64,000 bases of DNA from the NCBI GenBank assembly GCA_002359215.1, contig DEMN01000013.1:1-64000 (forward strand), written 5' to 3'. The position numbers were made by a program, and so were the translations under genes. Positions within the stretch are counted from its first letter, which is position 1, and each line of letters starts with the position of its first letter. This document shows, piece by piece, positions 43,822-52,661 of the stretch. The notes under the pieces are model-generated. The model worked only from the letters and a program-made list of their open reading frames with translations. It did not search any database and was not told where the DNA came from. Source of the DNA: Flavobacteriales bacterium UBA2669 (GTDB lineage: Bacteria > Bacteroidota > Bacteroidia > Flavobacteriales_E > Vicingaceae).

Positions 43822-44568
43822 ATGAAATTATTAGAAGGAAAAGTTGCTATAATTACAGGTGCTACCAGAGGAATTGGAAAAGGAATAGCTGAAGTTTTTG
43901 CTCAAAATGGAGCTAATATCGCATTCACTTATGTTTCTTCAGATGAACAAGCTAAAAAAGTGGTTGATGAATTAACTGCTTATGGCGTTAAAGTAAAAAG
44001 TTATAAATCTAATGCTGCTATTTATAGCGATGCAGAAGTTTTTATAGACCAAGTTGTAGCTGATTTTGGCAAAATTGATGCTATTGTAAACAATGCAGGA
44101 ATTACAAGAGATGGTTTATTAATGAGAATGACAGAAGAAAATTGGGATGAAGTAATGAATGTCAACCTCAAATCTGTATTCAACATTACCAAATGCGCTT
44201 TAAAAACCTTATTAAAACAACGATACGGTTCTATTATTAACATGAGTTCTGTTGTAGGTATTGAAGGAAACGCAGGACAATCTAACTATGCTGCTTCAAA
44301 AGCAGGAATTATTGGTTTTACTAAATCTATCGCTCAGGAAATTGGCTCTAGAAACATTAGAAGCAATGCTATTGCTCCCGGTTTTATTGAAACAGAAATG
44401 ACTGCTCAGTTAGATGAAACCATAATGAAGGGATGGATTGAAGATATCCCTATGAAAAGACCTGGAAAACCAGAAGACGTTGCTAATGCAGCACTTTTCT
44501 TAGCTTCCGATTTATCTTCTTATGTTAACGGACAAGTAATAAATGTTTGTGGAGGCATGCAAACCTAA
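43822..44568 (+). CDS. fabG: 3-oxoacyl-[acyl-carrier-protein] reductase
   Basis: 248 aa. SDR fold with NADPH loop TGATRGIGKG (12-21), NNAGITRDGLLMRM (91-104) and the catalytic S143, Y156, K160 in SSVVGIEGNAGQSNYAASK. The C-terminal SSYVNGQVINVCGGM is typical of FabG. Reduces 3-oxoacyl-ACP in fatty acid elongation. Follows sucD and is closed by the hairpin at 44593-44626. Confidence 0.95.
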   Translation: MKLLEGKVAIITGATRGIGKGIAEVFAQNGANIAFTYVSSDEQAKKVVDELTAYGVKVKSYKSNAAIYSDAEVFIDQVVADFGKIDAIVNNAGITRDGLLMRMTEENWDEVMNVNLKSVFNITKCALKTLLKQRYGSIINMSSVVGIEGNAGQSNYAASKAGIIGFTKSIAQEIGSRNIRSNAIAPGFIETEMTAQLDETIMKGWIEDIPMKRPGKPEDVANAALFLASDLSSYVNGQVINVCGGMQT

Positions 44569-44592
44569 TTACAGCATCGTAAAATGCTTTAC

Positions 44593-44626
44593 TAAAACCT
44601 CATTTATTCCACAATGAGGTTTTTTT
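44593..44626. terminator. intrinsic terminator between fabG and aspartate kinase
   Basis: AAAACCTCATT (44593-44603) pairs with AATGAGGTTTT (44612-44622), then a T-run. The A-run on the left means it can also act for the converging aspartate kinase gene, whose stop it touches at 44625. Confidence 0.9.
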
Positions 44627-45890
44627 ATTTCATCACAAAACGAGCTGTATTTCTACTTTTTTGTTCCACCAAAATATTTTTATTGGTAATAACTCTTTTA
44701 ATAGTGGCTTCATCATAATGACGAACAGTAACTAACTCTAAATTTTTATTGTACAATACATGATAATCTTGTTGTAATTCCTCAATAAATTTCATGGTGG
44801 TAAACGGACTGAAATCTATACAAATAGAAAAACTTATAGCTGCATTCTGCATCAAATTTACTGTAATGTTATGTGCTGAAAGTTGAGCAAAAATCTGACT
44901 TAAATTATCCTCTACAATGAAAGAATAGTCTTTAGCAGATATAGAAATCAACACTTGATTCACTTTAAATATGAATGAAGGTATTAGTTTATCACCTTCT
45001 GTATGCTCATCTATTAATGTTCCTTTAAGAGTAGGTTCTAAAAAAGATTTTACATATAACGGAATTTTTTTGTTCTGAAGCGGTTTTATAGTTTTTGGAT
45101 GTATGACTGTTGCCCCATAATAAGCTAACTCTACCGCCTCATGATAAGATATGTGTTCTAGCTGTTGAGTATCATCAAACCATTTTGGATCAGCATTTAA
45201 CATTCCTGAAACATCTTTCCAAATAGTTACGCTTTCTACTCCTAAACAATAAGCTAAAATTGCTGCTGAAAAATCTGAACCTTCTCTTCCTAATGTGGTA
45301 GTAAAATTCTCTGAACTTGCGCCAATAAACCCTTGAGTTATCACATACTTATTATCAATTGTAATTACTTTCGGTATAGAAGATTGAACCAATTCGGTAG
45401 TAAGCTTCCAATCTATATTAGCTTTTCTATAAGTATTATCTGTTTGAATTAAAGCTCTGGCATCTATCCAATGATTATTAATATTTATCTCATTAAGATA
45501 TGCACTAACTATTTTTGTAGAAAGTAATTCACCAACAGAAACAATTTGATCATACACGTAATCATAAGTTCTTTGTGGTTCTTCTTCTATCTCCCACTCT
45601 ATTTCTACAAAAGTATTATGTATATCTGTAAATATTTGATGGTTTTTATTCTCAAAAAGTTCATTCATTATACCAAAATGAAATTGTTTTACTTTTTCCA
45701 ACAACACATTTACATCGTTTTCTTTAAAGTAATAAGCATTCACCAATTCTTCTAATGCATTGGTAGTCTTTCCCATGGCTGATATAACCACTACAAGCGG
45801 TTTATTATATAACTGGATAACTTTTCCTACATTTTTTACCCCCTGAGCATCTTTAACAGAAGCTCCACCAAACTTAAATACTTTCAACAT
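44625..45890 (-). CDS. aspartate kinase (monofunctional)
   Basis: 421 aa. KFGGASV (6-12) is the ATP/aspartate signature; GREGSDFSAAILAYCLGVE and the WKDVSGMLNADPKW region form the kinase core. The C-terminal 115 residues are two ACT-like domains (LISISAKDYSFIVEDN, AHNITVNLMQNAAIS) for allosteric control by lysine or threonine. No homoserine dehydrogenase fusion. First step of the Lys/Thr/Met pathway. Twelve bases downstream of the GNAT gene and likely co-transcribed. Confidence 0.92.
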   Translation of the reverse strand: MLKVFKFGGASVKDAQGVKNVGKVIQLYNKPLVVVISAMGKTTNALEELVNAYYFKENDVNVLLEKVKQFHFGIMNELFENKNHQIFTDIHNTFVEIEWEIEEEPQRTYDYVYDQIVSVGELLSTKIVSAYLNEININNHWIDARALIQTDNTYRKANIDWKLTTELVQSSIPKVITIDNKYVITQGFIGASSENFTTTLGREGSDFSAAILAYCLGVESVTIWKDVSGMLNADPKWFDDTQQLEHISYHEAVELAYYGATVIHPKTIKPLQNKKIPLYVKSFLEPTLKGTLIDEHTEGDKLIPSFIFKVNQVLISISAKDYSFIVEDNLSQIFAQLSAHNITVNLMQNAAISFSICIDFSPFTTMKFIEELQQDYHVLYNKNLELVTVRHYDEATIKRVITNKNILVEQKSRNTARFVMK

Positions 45891-45901
45891 TTATTTTAAT
45901 T

Positions 45902-46351
45902 TTACAATCTTATTTTTCCATTTAACCATTCCTCATCCAATTCTGCATTAAACTTTTTATAAAATTCGATAGCAGGTTCATTCCAGTCTAACACTTGCCA
46001 AGTCATTAGTTTAGCATTCATTTCTTTGGCTGCATCTAAAGTAGATTTAAAAAGTAAAGAACCAATTCCTTTTTGCTTATATGCTTCTTTTACTACCAAA
46101 TCTTCTAAATACAAACACCTGCCTTTCCATGTAGAGTAGCGAATATAATAAAAAGACATGCCTACAATTTCATTGTTATTTTCTGCTAAAATTATCCAAT
46201 ATAACGGATGATTTCCAAAACCATCTTCTTCTAATTGTTTAAGTGTAATGGTAACTTCTTGCGGCTGTTTCTCAAAAAGTGCTAATTCTTTAATTAGATT
46301 TAATACTTCCGGCAGGTCCTTTTTTGTAGCTTTTCTGATTGTGATTTCCAT
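45902..46351 (-). CDS. GNAT family N-acetyltransferase (diamine-type)
   Basis: 149 aa. VTIRKATKKDLPEVL-like opening, CLYLEDLVVKEAYKQKGIG (acetyl-CoA loop QKGIGS near 100) and ATYQVLDWNEPAIEFYKKF-type end resemble the spermidine/spermine acetyltransferase (SSAT) branch. Substrate not certain. It lies upstream of aspartate kinase. A -7 box ends 4 bp before its start codon, so it may be leaderless. Confidence 0.88.
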   Translation of the reverse strand: MEITIRKATKKDLPEVLNLIKELALFEKQPQEVTITLKQLEEDGFGNHPLYWIILAENNNEIVGMSFYYIRYSTWKGRCLYLEDLVVKEAYKQKGIGSLLFKSTLDAAKEMNAKLMTWQVLDWNEPAIEFYKKFNAELDEEWLNGKIRL

Positions 46352-46355
46352 AAAA

Positions 46356-46363
46356 CAAAAGTA
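46356..46363 (-). promoter_or_regulatory. -7 element touching the GNAT start codon
   Basis: On the minus strand TACTTTTG (46363-46356), 4 bp before the ATG at 46351. The same arrangement as at 21885-21897. Confidence 0.4.
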
Positions 46364-46442
46364 GTAAAACTGAGTTAATTCACGATAATTTCATTTCTTT
46401 GTAATGAAGTTTTTAAAAGTCCAATTTAGAAAAAATAGTATT

Positions 46443-47468
46443 ATGACTAATTTTACAACCCTCAACGAATTTATTTTAGAAAGACAAGCTGATTTCCCTT
46501 ATGCTTCAGGAGAGTTAACCCGATTATTAAATGATATAGGTGTAGCGTCTAAAATCATTAATAAAGAAGTTAGAAGAGCAGGGTTAGGTAATATTTTAGG
46601 AAAAGCGGGCAGTGAAAATATTCAGGGAGAAGATCAACAAAAATTAGATGTTTATGCTGATAATCAATTCATCAATGCATTTAGATATGGTGGTGAAGTT
46701 TGTGGGATAGCTTCTGAAGAAAATGATAATTTCATGGCTTTTGATAATGAAATTTCTCAAAAAGGGAAGTATGTAGTTGCTTTTGACCCATTAGATGGTT
46801 CTTCTAATATTGATGTTAATGTTTCTATAGGAACTATTTTTTCCATTTACAGAAGAGTTAGTAAAGATGGTCCTGCCCAATTAGGAGATTTTTTACAAGA
46901 AGGAAACAAACAAGTTGCTGCCGGATATGTTATTTATGGTTCTTCTACCATGTTGGTTTATACCACAGGTAAAGGTGTTAATGGTTTTACATTAGATCCA
47001 TCCATAGGTGAATTTTGTCTTTCACACCCCGATATAAAATCTCCTGATGATGGAAGGCTATACTCTTTTAATGAAGGAAATTACAATACTTTTTCTAAAG
47101 GACTTCAAAAATATTGCGATTGGGTTAAAGAAGAAGATGCTTCAACAGGCAGACCATATTCTTGCAGGTATATTGCTTCAATGGTTGCTGATGTTCACCG
47201 AAATCTCATAAAAGGTGGTGTTTTTTGCTACCCAGCAACAGCCGGTTCTCCAGATGGTAAATTGCGTTTAATTTACGAATGTAACCCTATGGCTTTTATT
47301 GTTGAGCAAGCAGGTGGAATTGCTTCTACAGGTAAAGAAAGAATTATGGATATTAAACCAACTTCTTTACACCAAAGAGTTCCTGCTTTAATGGGATCTA
47401 AGAATATGGTAAATAAAGTTTTTGAGATGATTGAAAAATACGAACGAGTAGAAAATGCAAATGCATAA
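46443..47468 (+). CDS. fbp: class I fructose-1,6-bisphosphatase
   Basis: 341 aa from ATG 46443; a start at 46404 would add 13 residues not seen in the family. SEENDNFMAFD gives metal-binding acids, and FDPLDGSSNIDVNVSIGTIF is the hallmark metal/phosphate motif. RPYSCRYIASMVADVHRNLIKG and AFIVEQAGG complete the active site. Hydrolyses fructose 1,6-bisphosphate in gluconeogenesis. The YwqK-like gene follows after 13 bp. Confidence 0.95.
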   Translation: MTNFTTLNEFILERQADFPYASGELTRLLNDIGVASKIINKEVRRAGLGNILGKAGSENIQGEDQQKLDVYADNQFINAFRYGGEVCGIASEENDNFMAFDNEISQKGKYVVAFDPLDGSSNIDVNVSIGTIFSIYRRVSKDGPAQLGDFLQEGNKQVAAGYVIYGSSTMLVYTTGKGVNGFTLDPSIGEFCLSHPDIKSPDDGRLYSFNEGNYNTFSKGLQKYCDWVKEEDASTGRPYSCRYIASMVADVHRNLIKGGVFCYPATAGSPDGKLRLIYECNPMAFIVEQAGGIASTGKERIMDIKPTSLHQRVPALMGSKNMVNKVFEMIEKYERVENANA

Positions 47469-47481
47469 CTCAATAATTACC

Positions 47482-48621
47482 ATGCTAAAAAAAAAAATTT
47501 TCTTTCTTACTTTTACCTTCATATGCTTTTCTATGAAAGCTCAGAATGTGGTGACAGAAACTATTCAAATTGATACCAATTTTGTTACCTATGATGTAAT
47601 TTATACTGATACGTTAACAAAAGGTGTTTTCTCTAAAGTTATAGCTGTTTTTGCTAATGATACCAGTCAAATAGCTATTGAGAAAAATTACACTAGCAAT
47701 TATCAAAACGGTTTATATAAAGCTTATTATCCTTCTGGAGGTTTAATGGTAAAAACTGTTTATGCTAATAATAAACTTAATGGTGAATGGACTTTTTATG
47801 ATAAAACAGGAGAAGTAGCTATAAAAGGTATTTATAAGGAAGGTATAAAACATAAATATTGGGCTTACCGATATTTAAAATGTTATGGAAGATATAAAAA
47901 TGGAAAGAAATCGGGAAGATGGAAATGTTTAAATACTGATGGAGGAAAATACATTACTAAATATCCCAATCTTTATTTAACTGGTATGTTCGATTTTGTT
48001 AGAATTAGAAGGAATAATCCGTCAACAAATGACAGTATTGTTTCGCAACCAATTAATGATAGTTTAATTAGTAATACCAATAATCAAATACAGGAAATAG
48101 ATACGTTTTACTTAAGTGCGATTACCTATTTAGCAAGAAATTATTACATCAGAAATAGAATTAAAATTCAGTTTACCAACACCAAAAAAGAGCGTAAATA
48201 CTACGATAAGTATTTCGATTATAAAAAAGATTTATTCTTGTTTGCTGTTTCTCCAACCATTATTCCATTAGGATTACCTCCATTTTTAACTGAACCAGAA
48301 AAACTAACAAGTGATACTATAAATACCCAGCTTACTGCTAATATTGAGCAATATAAAGATGGTTTTTCTTCACATCCTGTTAGAACAGATTTAGCATTAT
48401 ACCAATACTCTACTCAACCAAATTCGGATATGATTTTATATTTTTCTGAAGTTGTTGATAATATGCTAAGAGTTGATATTGTTGAGTTTAGAAATAGAAA
48501 TAATGAAAGTTTTGAGGATATTTACAAGCATCCTAATGCCAGAAAATATAGTGTATTAATATACTTTAACCAAATTAAAGACGTTAAGGCTGTAGAATAT
48601 CAACAAAAAAAAGTTGAATAA
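47482..48621 (+). CDS. exported protein with YwqK/MORN-like repeats
   Basis: 379 aa from ATG 47482, which gives a proper signal peptide (MLKKKIFFLTFTFICFSMKAQ). Residues about 65-155 carry MORN/YwqK-type repeats (YQNGLYKAYYPSGGLMVKT, then LNGEWTFYDKTGEVAIKG and KEGIKHKYWAYR). They form a beta meander that binds membranes or proteins in other families. The C-terminal 200 residues are beta-rich and contain many Tyr and Asn. Function unknown. It overlaps the upstream end of the acyltransferase leader, which supports co-transcription from fbp onward. Confidence 0.74.
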   Translation: MLKKKIFFLTFTFICFSMKAQNVVTETIQIDTNFVTYDVIYTDTLTKGVFSKVIAVFANDTSQIAIEKNYTSNYQNGLYKAYYPSGGLMVKTVYANNKLNGEWTFYDKTGEVAIKGIYKEGIKHKYWAYRYLKCYGRYKNGKKSGRWKCLNTDGGKYITKYPNLYLTGMFDFVRIRRNNPSTNDSIVSQPINDSLISNTNNQIQEIDTFYLSAITYLARNYYIRNRIKIQFTNTKKERKYYDKYFDYKKDLFLFAVSPTIIPLGLPPFLTEPEKLTSDTINTQLTANIEQYKDGFSSHPVRTDLALYQYSTQPNSDMILYFSEVVDNMLRVDIVEFRNRNNESFEDIYKHPNARKYSVLIYFNQIKDVKAVEYQQKKVE

Positions 48622-48628
48622 TTTTCAA

Positions 48629-49168
48629 ATGAAGAATAGTCTAAAAAAAATAGCTTACCCTTTGATTAAAGTTGGAATGAACATTTTATTCCCCAAGGTT
48701 AAAGACGACTATTATTACACCTATTATTTTTTAAAAATGGGTATCAACCAAAAACTTTTTGGCTATAATAAACATGTGCCTTGGCCTGTACATCCAACAT
48801 CAATTGTTAAGTGTCCTGAAAAAATACAATATATAAGTAAAGCACCAGGAACAGCTATTGGGTGTTATTTAGATGGTAGAAACGGAATTATTATGGAAGA
48901 AAATGTTTGGTTAGGTCCTAGGGTTTCTCTTATTAGTCAGAACCATGATTTAAATGACTACAATAAATACATAACTGAACAACCTATAATTATTCGCAAA
49001 AACTGTTTACTAACTACCAATTGTGTTATACTTCCTGGTGTAGAGTTGGGTGAACATACTGTTGTTGCAGCAGGTGCAGTTGTTAGAGATTCTTTTCCAG
49101 AAGGAAATCAACTGTTAGCAGGTAATCCTGCAAAAGTTGTTAAACAATTAGAAAAATATAGAGGCTAA
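48629..49168 (+). CDS. hexapeptide-repeat acyltransferase
   Basis: 179 aa from ATG 48629. Left-handed beta-helix hexapeptides run from about 65 (GTAIGCYLDGRNGIIMEENV) through WLGPRVSLISQNHDL and NCVILPGVELGEHTVVAAGA to GNPAKVVKQL. The catalytic histidine is likely in SQNHDLND. Similar to serine O-acetyltransferase/WbbJ-type sugar O-acetyltransferases. An amphipathic N-terminal segment (1-40) is longer than in WbbJ. Substrate unknown; an envelope glycan is plausible. Confidence 0.86.
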   Translation: MKNSLKKIAYPLIKVGMNILFPKVKDDYYYTYYFLKMGINQKLFGYNKHVPWPVHPTSIVKCPEKIQYISKAPGTAIGCYLDGRNGIIMEENVWLGPRVSLISQNHDLNDYNKYITEQPIIIRKNCLLTTNCVILPGVELGEHTVVAAGAVVRDSFPEGNQLLAGNPAKVVKQLEKYRG

Positions 49169-49176
49169 ATTTTAAA

Positions 49177-51264
49177 TTATTCTCCTAATAACTCTCTTGC
49201 TTGATTTACTGGAATTAATTCATCTCCATGCAGAGCAATTACAAAGGCTCCTTTAATACCTTTTTCTTCAGTTATAGTAGTTTTATAAGCCTGAGCTTCA
49301 TCATACGTTTTAAATGTACCTGTTGTATATCTTGTTAAGTCATTTTCAATTTGAGTTTGCTCCACTCCCTTTATAGACATAAACTTAGTAAGCACTTCTA
49401 CAGGTAATTGATTTTTGTAAGAACCTATTTGTATTTTAAATACAATTTTGTTTTTATCGTAGGTCTTAGCATTTGGTTTAATACTTTCCTGAGCTGCAGA
49501 AAGAACTCCAGCTTGTTTTAGCGTAATTCTTTTTCCACCCTGATAAGCAACCACAAATGCATCTTTAATACCATTATCTAAGGCCAAATTAATTTTTTGT
49601 TTAGCAGCTTCTTCAATAGTCGTATAAGCCCCTGGAGCTAAATATTTATATAACCCATCATCAGCTTTTAATTCAATTACACCATCTAATTTATTAAACT
49701 GTTCTTTAGGTTGTTTTTTAGAGAACGCTCCTAGCTGAACCCTAAACACAACTTTATCGGTATTATCCATACTAGCAAACTCATCACCAACCGCCATATT
49801 ATTAGCCTCATCACCAACAGAAACTAATTTTCCGTCTTTAGTTTCTTCAACTACAATAGCAGCATCAAAACCATCTCTTGTTAAACTTGCTTTTCTTTGT
49901 ACAGCTTCATTCAAGCTCATGTAATCTCCAACGGTAATAATTGTTTCTCCATCTTTTTCTTGAATATCTACGTCTGAAACACTTAAGAACTTATCAACTA
50001 AAGCAGCATCTATTGCCTCTGTAAATCTTCCTAACTGAATTTTGTATTTTTTAGGTTGTATTTTAGATTTTTCACCAGCTGTTATTGATCTATTTTCAAT
50101 AGTAGCAAATGCTCCTGTGGTATCCATATATCTTAAATAAGCATCTTTTATCATATCATCAGTCATTTCAACTCCCGCTGGTGTTACAAAAGCATTTGGC
50201 CTAGATTCCAATTCATCATCTTTATAGTTCGGAACAAAATCCTTATCCATATCTAACGGACAACCTTTTTCATCAACCTCAACTCCTGGTGGAGTCCAAG
50301 CACATTCATCCATAAAATCAATTACCCCATCACCATCTTCATCATCCATATCATACGCTAGGTAGTCTATTGGAGCATCAAAGTCTTTAATCTCATAATT
50401 TTTTTGATGTTTCAAGAAATTATAACTAATAGAAAATGAGCTCATCAAAAATTTATCATTGGAACCATTGCCCGGTTGACTACCAATTCTATCTCCTTCA
50501 CTTTCTGCTACAACTCCATCTACCAAGTCGGAAAAAGTAAAGTGCATAATAAAACCTAAAGTAAAATCAATATTTTCTGTTGCATGCATAATTACACCAC
50601 CACCAAATGGTATGGCAAAAGTTCTTTCCGGATATTTTCCTAAACCATCAAAATCAGATTCTCTAATGTCTGTCTCAAAAACATAGTCTCTTTGAATAAC
50701 TATTGCTTCTTTAGCATTTGGATCATCTTGCGATATGTTTCTTATTGAACCGTCTGACCAATAATTATATCTATTTCCAAACTCATCATACAAATCTGTT
50801 TTAGAATGAAACTCAACAGATTCAATACCTAAAGATAGAAATGGACTTAGTGAACGCTTTTTAGGTAAAAAATTACCGAAATCATACATTAAAGCAAAAC
50901 CGCCAACAGAAAGTCTTGATTCAAAATTTAAGTTCCTATCTAACGAACGCTCATTAGCACTAACTTTTCCGAATAGCACATAAAATTTAAGCGCTAAATA
51001 ATGATTTAATCGTTGCTTGATATGTAAATCATAAGCAAGATTACTGATAAAAGGTGTACCAACATTAGCATCTAAAACATCGCCATAGAATTTAAAGTTG
51101 CCAACCCCCAACCCTATTGTAGGTGAAAAAGGATTAATAGAAGATAAAGGTTTAGTAGTTTCTGGAAGTTTAGAAGGTGTAATAGATGTAGAATCGCTCT
51201 GAGCAAAAATTTGCAAAGAGCCAATCAATAACATACATACAAAAACAAAACTATACTTATTCAT
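49177..51264 (-). CDS. outer-membrane barrel protein with TSP3 linker and three SPOR-like repeats
   Basis: 695 aa. Signal peptide 1-22 (ends IFAQ). Residues about 45-300 form an outer-membrane beta-barrel-like region. A thrombospondin type 3 calcium loop (about 305-350, DMDDEDGDGVIDFMDECAW and PLDMDKDFVPNYKDDE) acts as linker. Three C-terminal SPOR-like modules start at YKIQLGRF, FRVQLGAF and FKIQIGSY; the last two end in an AFV-[IA]-A-x-x-G-x-x-I block. The protein could tie the outer membrane to peptidoglycan. Last gene of a three-gene minus-strand cluster. Confidence 0.8.
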   Translation of the reverse strand: MNKYSFVFVCMLLIGSLQIFAQSDSTSITPSKLPETTKPLSSINPFSPTIGLGVGNFKFYGDVLDANVGTPFISNLAYDLHIKQRLNHYLALKFYVLFGKVSANERSLDRNLNFESRLSVGGFALMYDFGNFLPKKRSLSPFLSLGIESVEFHSKTDLYDEFGNRYNYWSDGSIRNISQDDPNAKEAIVIQRDYVFETDIRESDFDGLGKYPERTFAIPFGGGVIMHATENIDFTLGFIMHFTFSDLVDGVVAESEGDRIGSQPGNGSNDKFLMSSFSISYNFLKHQKNYEIKDFDAPIDYLAYDMDDEDGDGVIDFMDECAWTPPGVEVDEKGCPLDMDKDFVPNYKDDELESRPNAFVTPAGVEMTDDMIKDAYLRYMDTTGAFATIENRSITAGEKSKIQPKKYKIQLGRFTEAIDAALVDKFLSVSDVDIQEKDGETIITVGDYMSLNEAVQRKASLTRDGFDAAIVVEETKDGKLVSVGDEANNMAVGDEFASMDNTDKVVFRVQLGAFSKKQPKEQFNKLDGVIELKADDGLYKYLAPGAYTTIEEAAKQKINLALDNGIKDAFVVAYQGGKRITLKQAGVLSAAQESIKPNAKTYDKNKIVFKIQIGSYKNQLPVEVLTKFMSIKGVEQTQIENDLTRYTTGTFKTYDEAQAYKTTITEEKGIKGAFVIALHGDELIPVNQARELLGE

Positions 51265-51333
51265 TCTTTTACTTAACGAAATGTAATACGAATATAGGGA
51301 AATAAAGATACAATTAAGTCTAAAAAGGGGAAT

Positions 51334-52644
51334 TTATTGCACCCATTTTTGATTTGTAATCATTAAAGCCTCTTGTACTGTAATTCTTTCTCCTTGATTA
51401 TAGGCAGTAACAAAAGCAGTTTTTACTTTACTTCTCAAATTGTTACGTTTGTCTCTTGCTGATTTATATTCAGAAAAACTACCTGTAATTAACTTTGTCC
51501 ATCCTTGATGATTTTCTAAATTAATTTGGTCGTTTAGTTTAAATTTCTTTTGATATCTTTCTATAGTTATACCTTCTCTAAAAGCTCCTACTTGTACTTT
51601 ATATATAACATTCTTTTCTGGAGCAGGTGTATTGGTTACAGGGGTAGTTCTTTTTGTTTTTTCTTCGGTATTATCTACTACTAGGTCATCTTCAATATCT
51701 TCCTCTACTTTATTATCCACCTTATTTTGAAGACTTGTTTCTTCAACCTCTTTATCCTCGGTATCATTTGAAGCTAAACTTTCACCAGCAACAGAAAAGT
51801 TTGTTGCCACTATTTGATGCTTTTGCGTTTCTTCTCCTTTTAAATAAGATAAAACTCCTGTTATTTCTTGCATCCCCGAAGCTGAAGTACTTTCAATAAA
51901 ATAACTTACTTCAAAACTATTTTCTGTTGGAACTGATAACCAAAGTACTTTTACTTCATTATTTTCAACAGAAAAAACGCCTCCTGCTGAGTTGTTGTTC
52001 GATGCAATAAATCCAACTGGTATAAACTCTGATAATTTAGCAAAACCTTCTACGTTTTCTTTGTTGATATTAAGTGTTACTTTAAACTTATTATCACCAA
52101 CATTATCAATATTTCTAGATGCAGATAAGGATGTTTCTGTATTATTTGAAGCTGGCAAACGACTTTCTTCATCTTCTGTATTAGAAGATGGTTCGGTTTC
52201 TTCTGCTACCAACTCTTCTGTAGATACAGTAATATTTGATGTTGGAATATCAACATTCATTCTTTCATTATCGGCTATATAAGAAAACTTACCGGTAATA
52301 GTATATTTTCCAGAAGAATGAGAAACGTTTTTAAGTTTATACCTTATAGAAAATTCACTATTTTGAGGTAATGCCATCCATATCAACTTAAGTTTTTGCT
52401 CCTTAAATGAAAAGGTTGCTCCTGCAGTCTCTATGGGTTCTACAACAAAACCTTCAGGAATTTCTTGTTGTATTTTTGCAAAACCGGCAATATCAGCTTT
52501 TGTGATTACAAGCTCTACCTCTACTTCACCATTAGGTTGTATGGAAGCAGGCATATTTTGTTTAACAGTTACATCTGAAGTGAAAAATAGTTGGTAAAAA
52601 AAGATACTTACAAAATTTACTATTAGAAATAACTGTTTAATCAT
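51334..52644 (-). CDS. exported protein with two Ig-like repeats and a SPOR-like module
   Basis: 436 aa. Signal peptide or anchor 1-22. Two tandem Ig-like repeats are clearly duplicated: residues about 25-140 and 175-285 both contain GFAK[IL]xExIPxGFx, a GGxFSxxxxxxKxxW strand, and IxGxxSY. An acidic low-complexity linker (about 290-335, rich in E, D, N) leads to one C-terminal SPOR-like module (about 350-430, YKVQVGAFREGI, AFVTAYNQGERITVQEAL). Middle gene of the cluster, 17 bp after the upstream gene. Confidence 0.76.
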   Translation of the reverse strand: MIKQLFLIVNFVSIFFYQLFFTSDVTVKQNMPASIQPNGEVEVELVITKADIAGFAKIQQEIPEGFVVEPIETAGATFSFKEQKLKLIWMALPQNSEFSIRYKLKNVSHSSGKYTITGKFSYIADNERMNVDIPTSNITVSTEELVAEETEPSSNTEDEESRLPASNNTETSLSASRNIDNVGDNKFKVTLNINKENVEGFAKLSEFIPVGFIASNNNSAGGVFSVENNEVKVLWLSVPTENSFEVSYFIESTSASGMQEITGVLSYLKGEETQKHQIVATNFSVAGESLASNDTEDKEVEETSLQNKVDNKVEEDIEDDLVVDNTEEKTKRTTPVTNTPAPEKNVIYKVQVGAFREGITIERYQKKFKLNDQINLENHQGWTKLITGSFSEYKSARDKRNNLRSKVKTAFVTAYNQGERITVQEALMITNQKWVQ

Positions 52645-52661
52645 TTTATATTATTTTTAGA

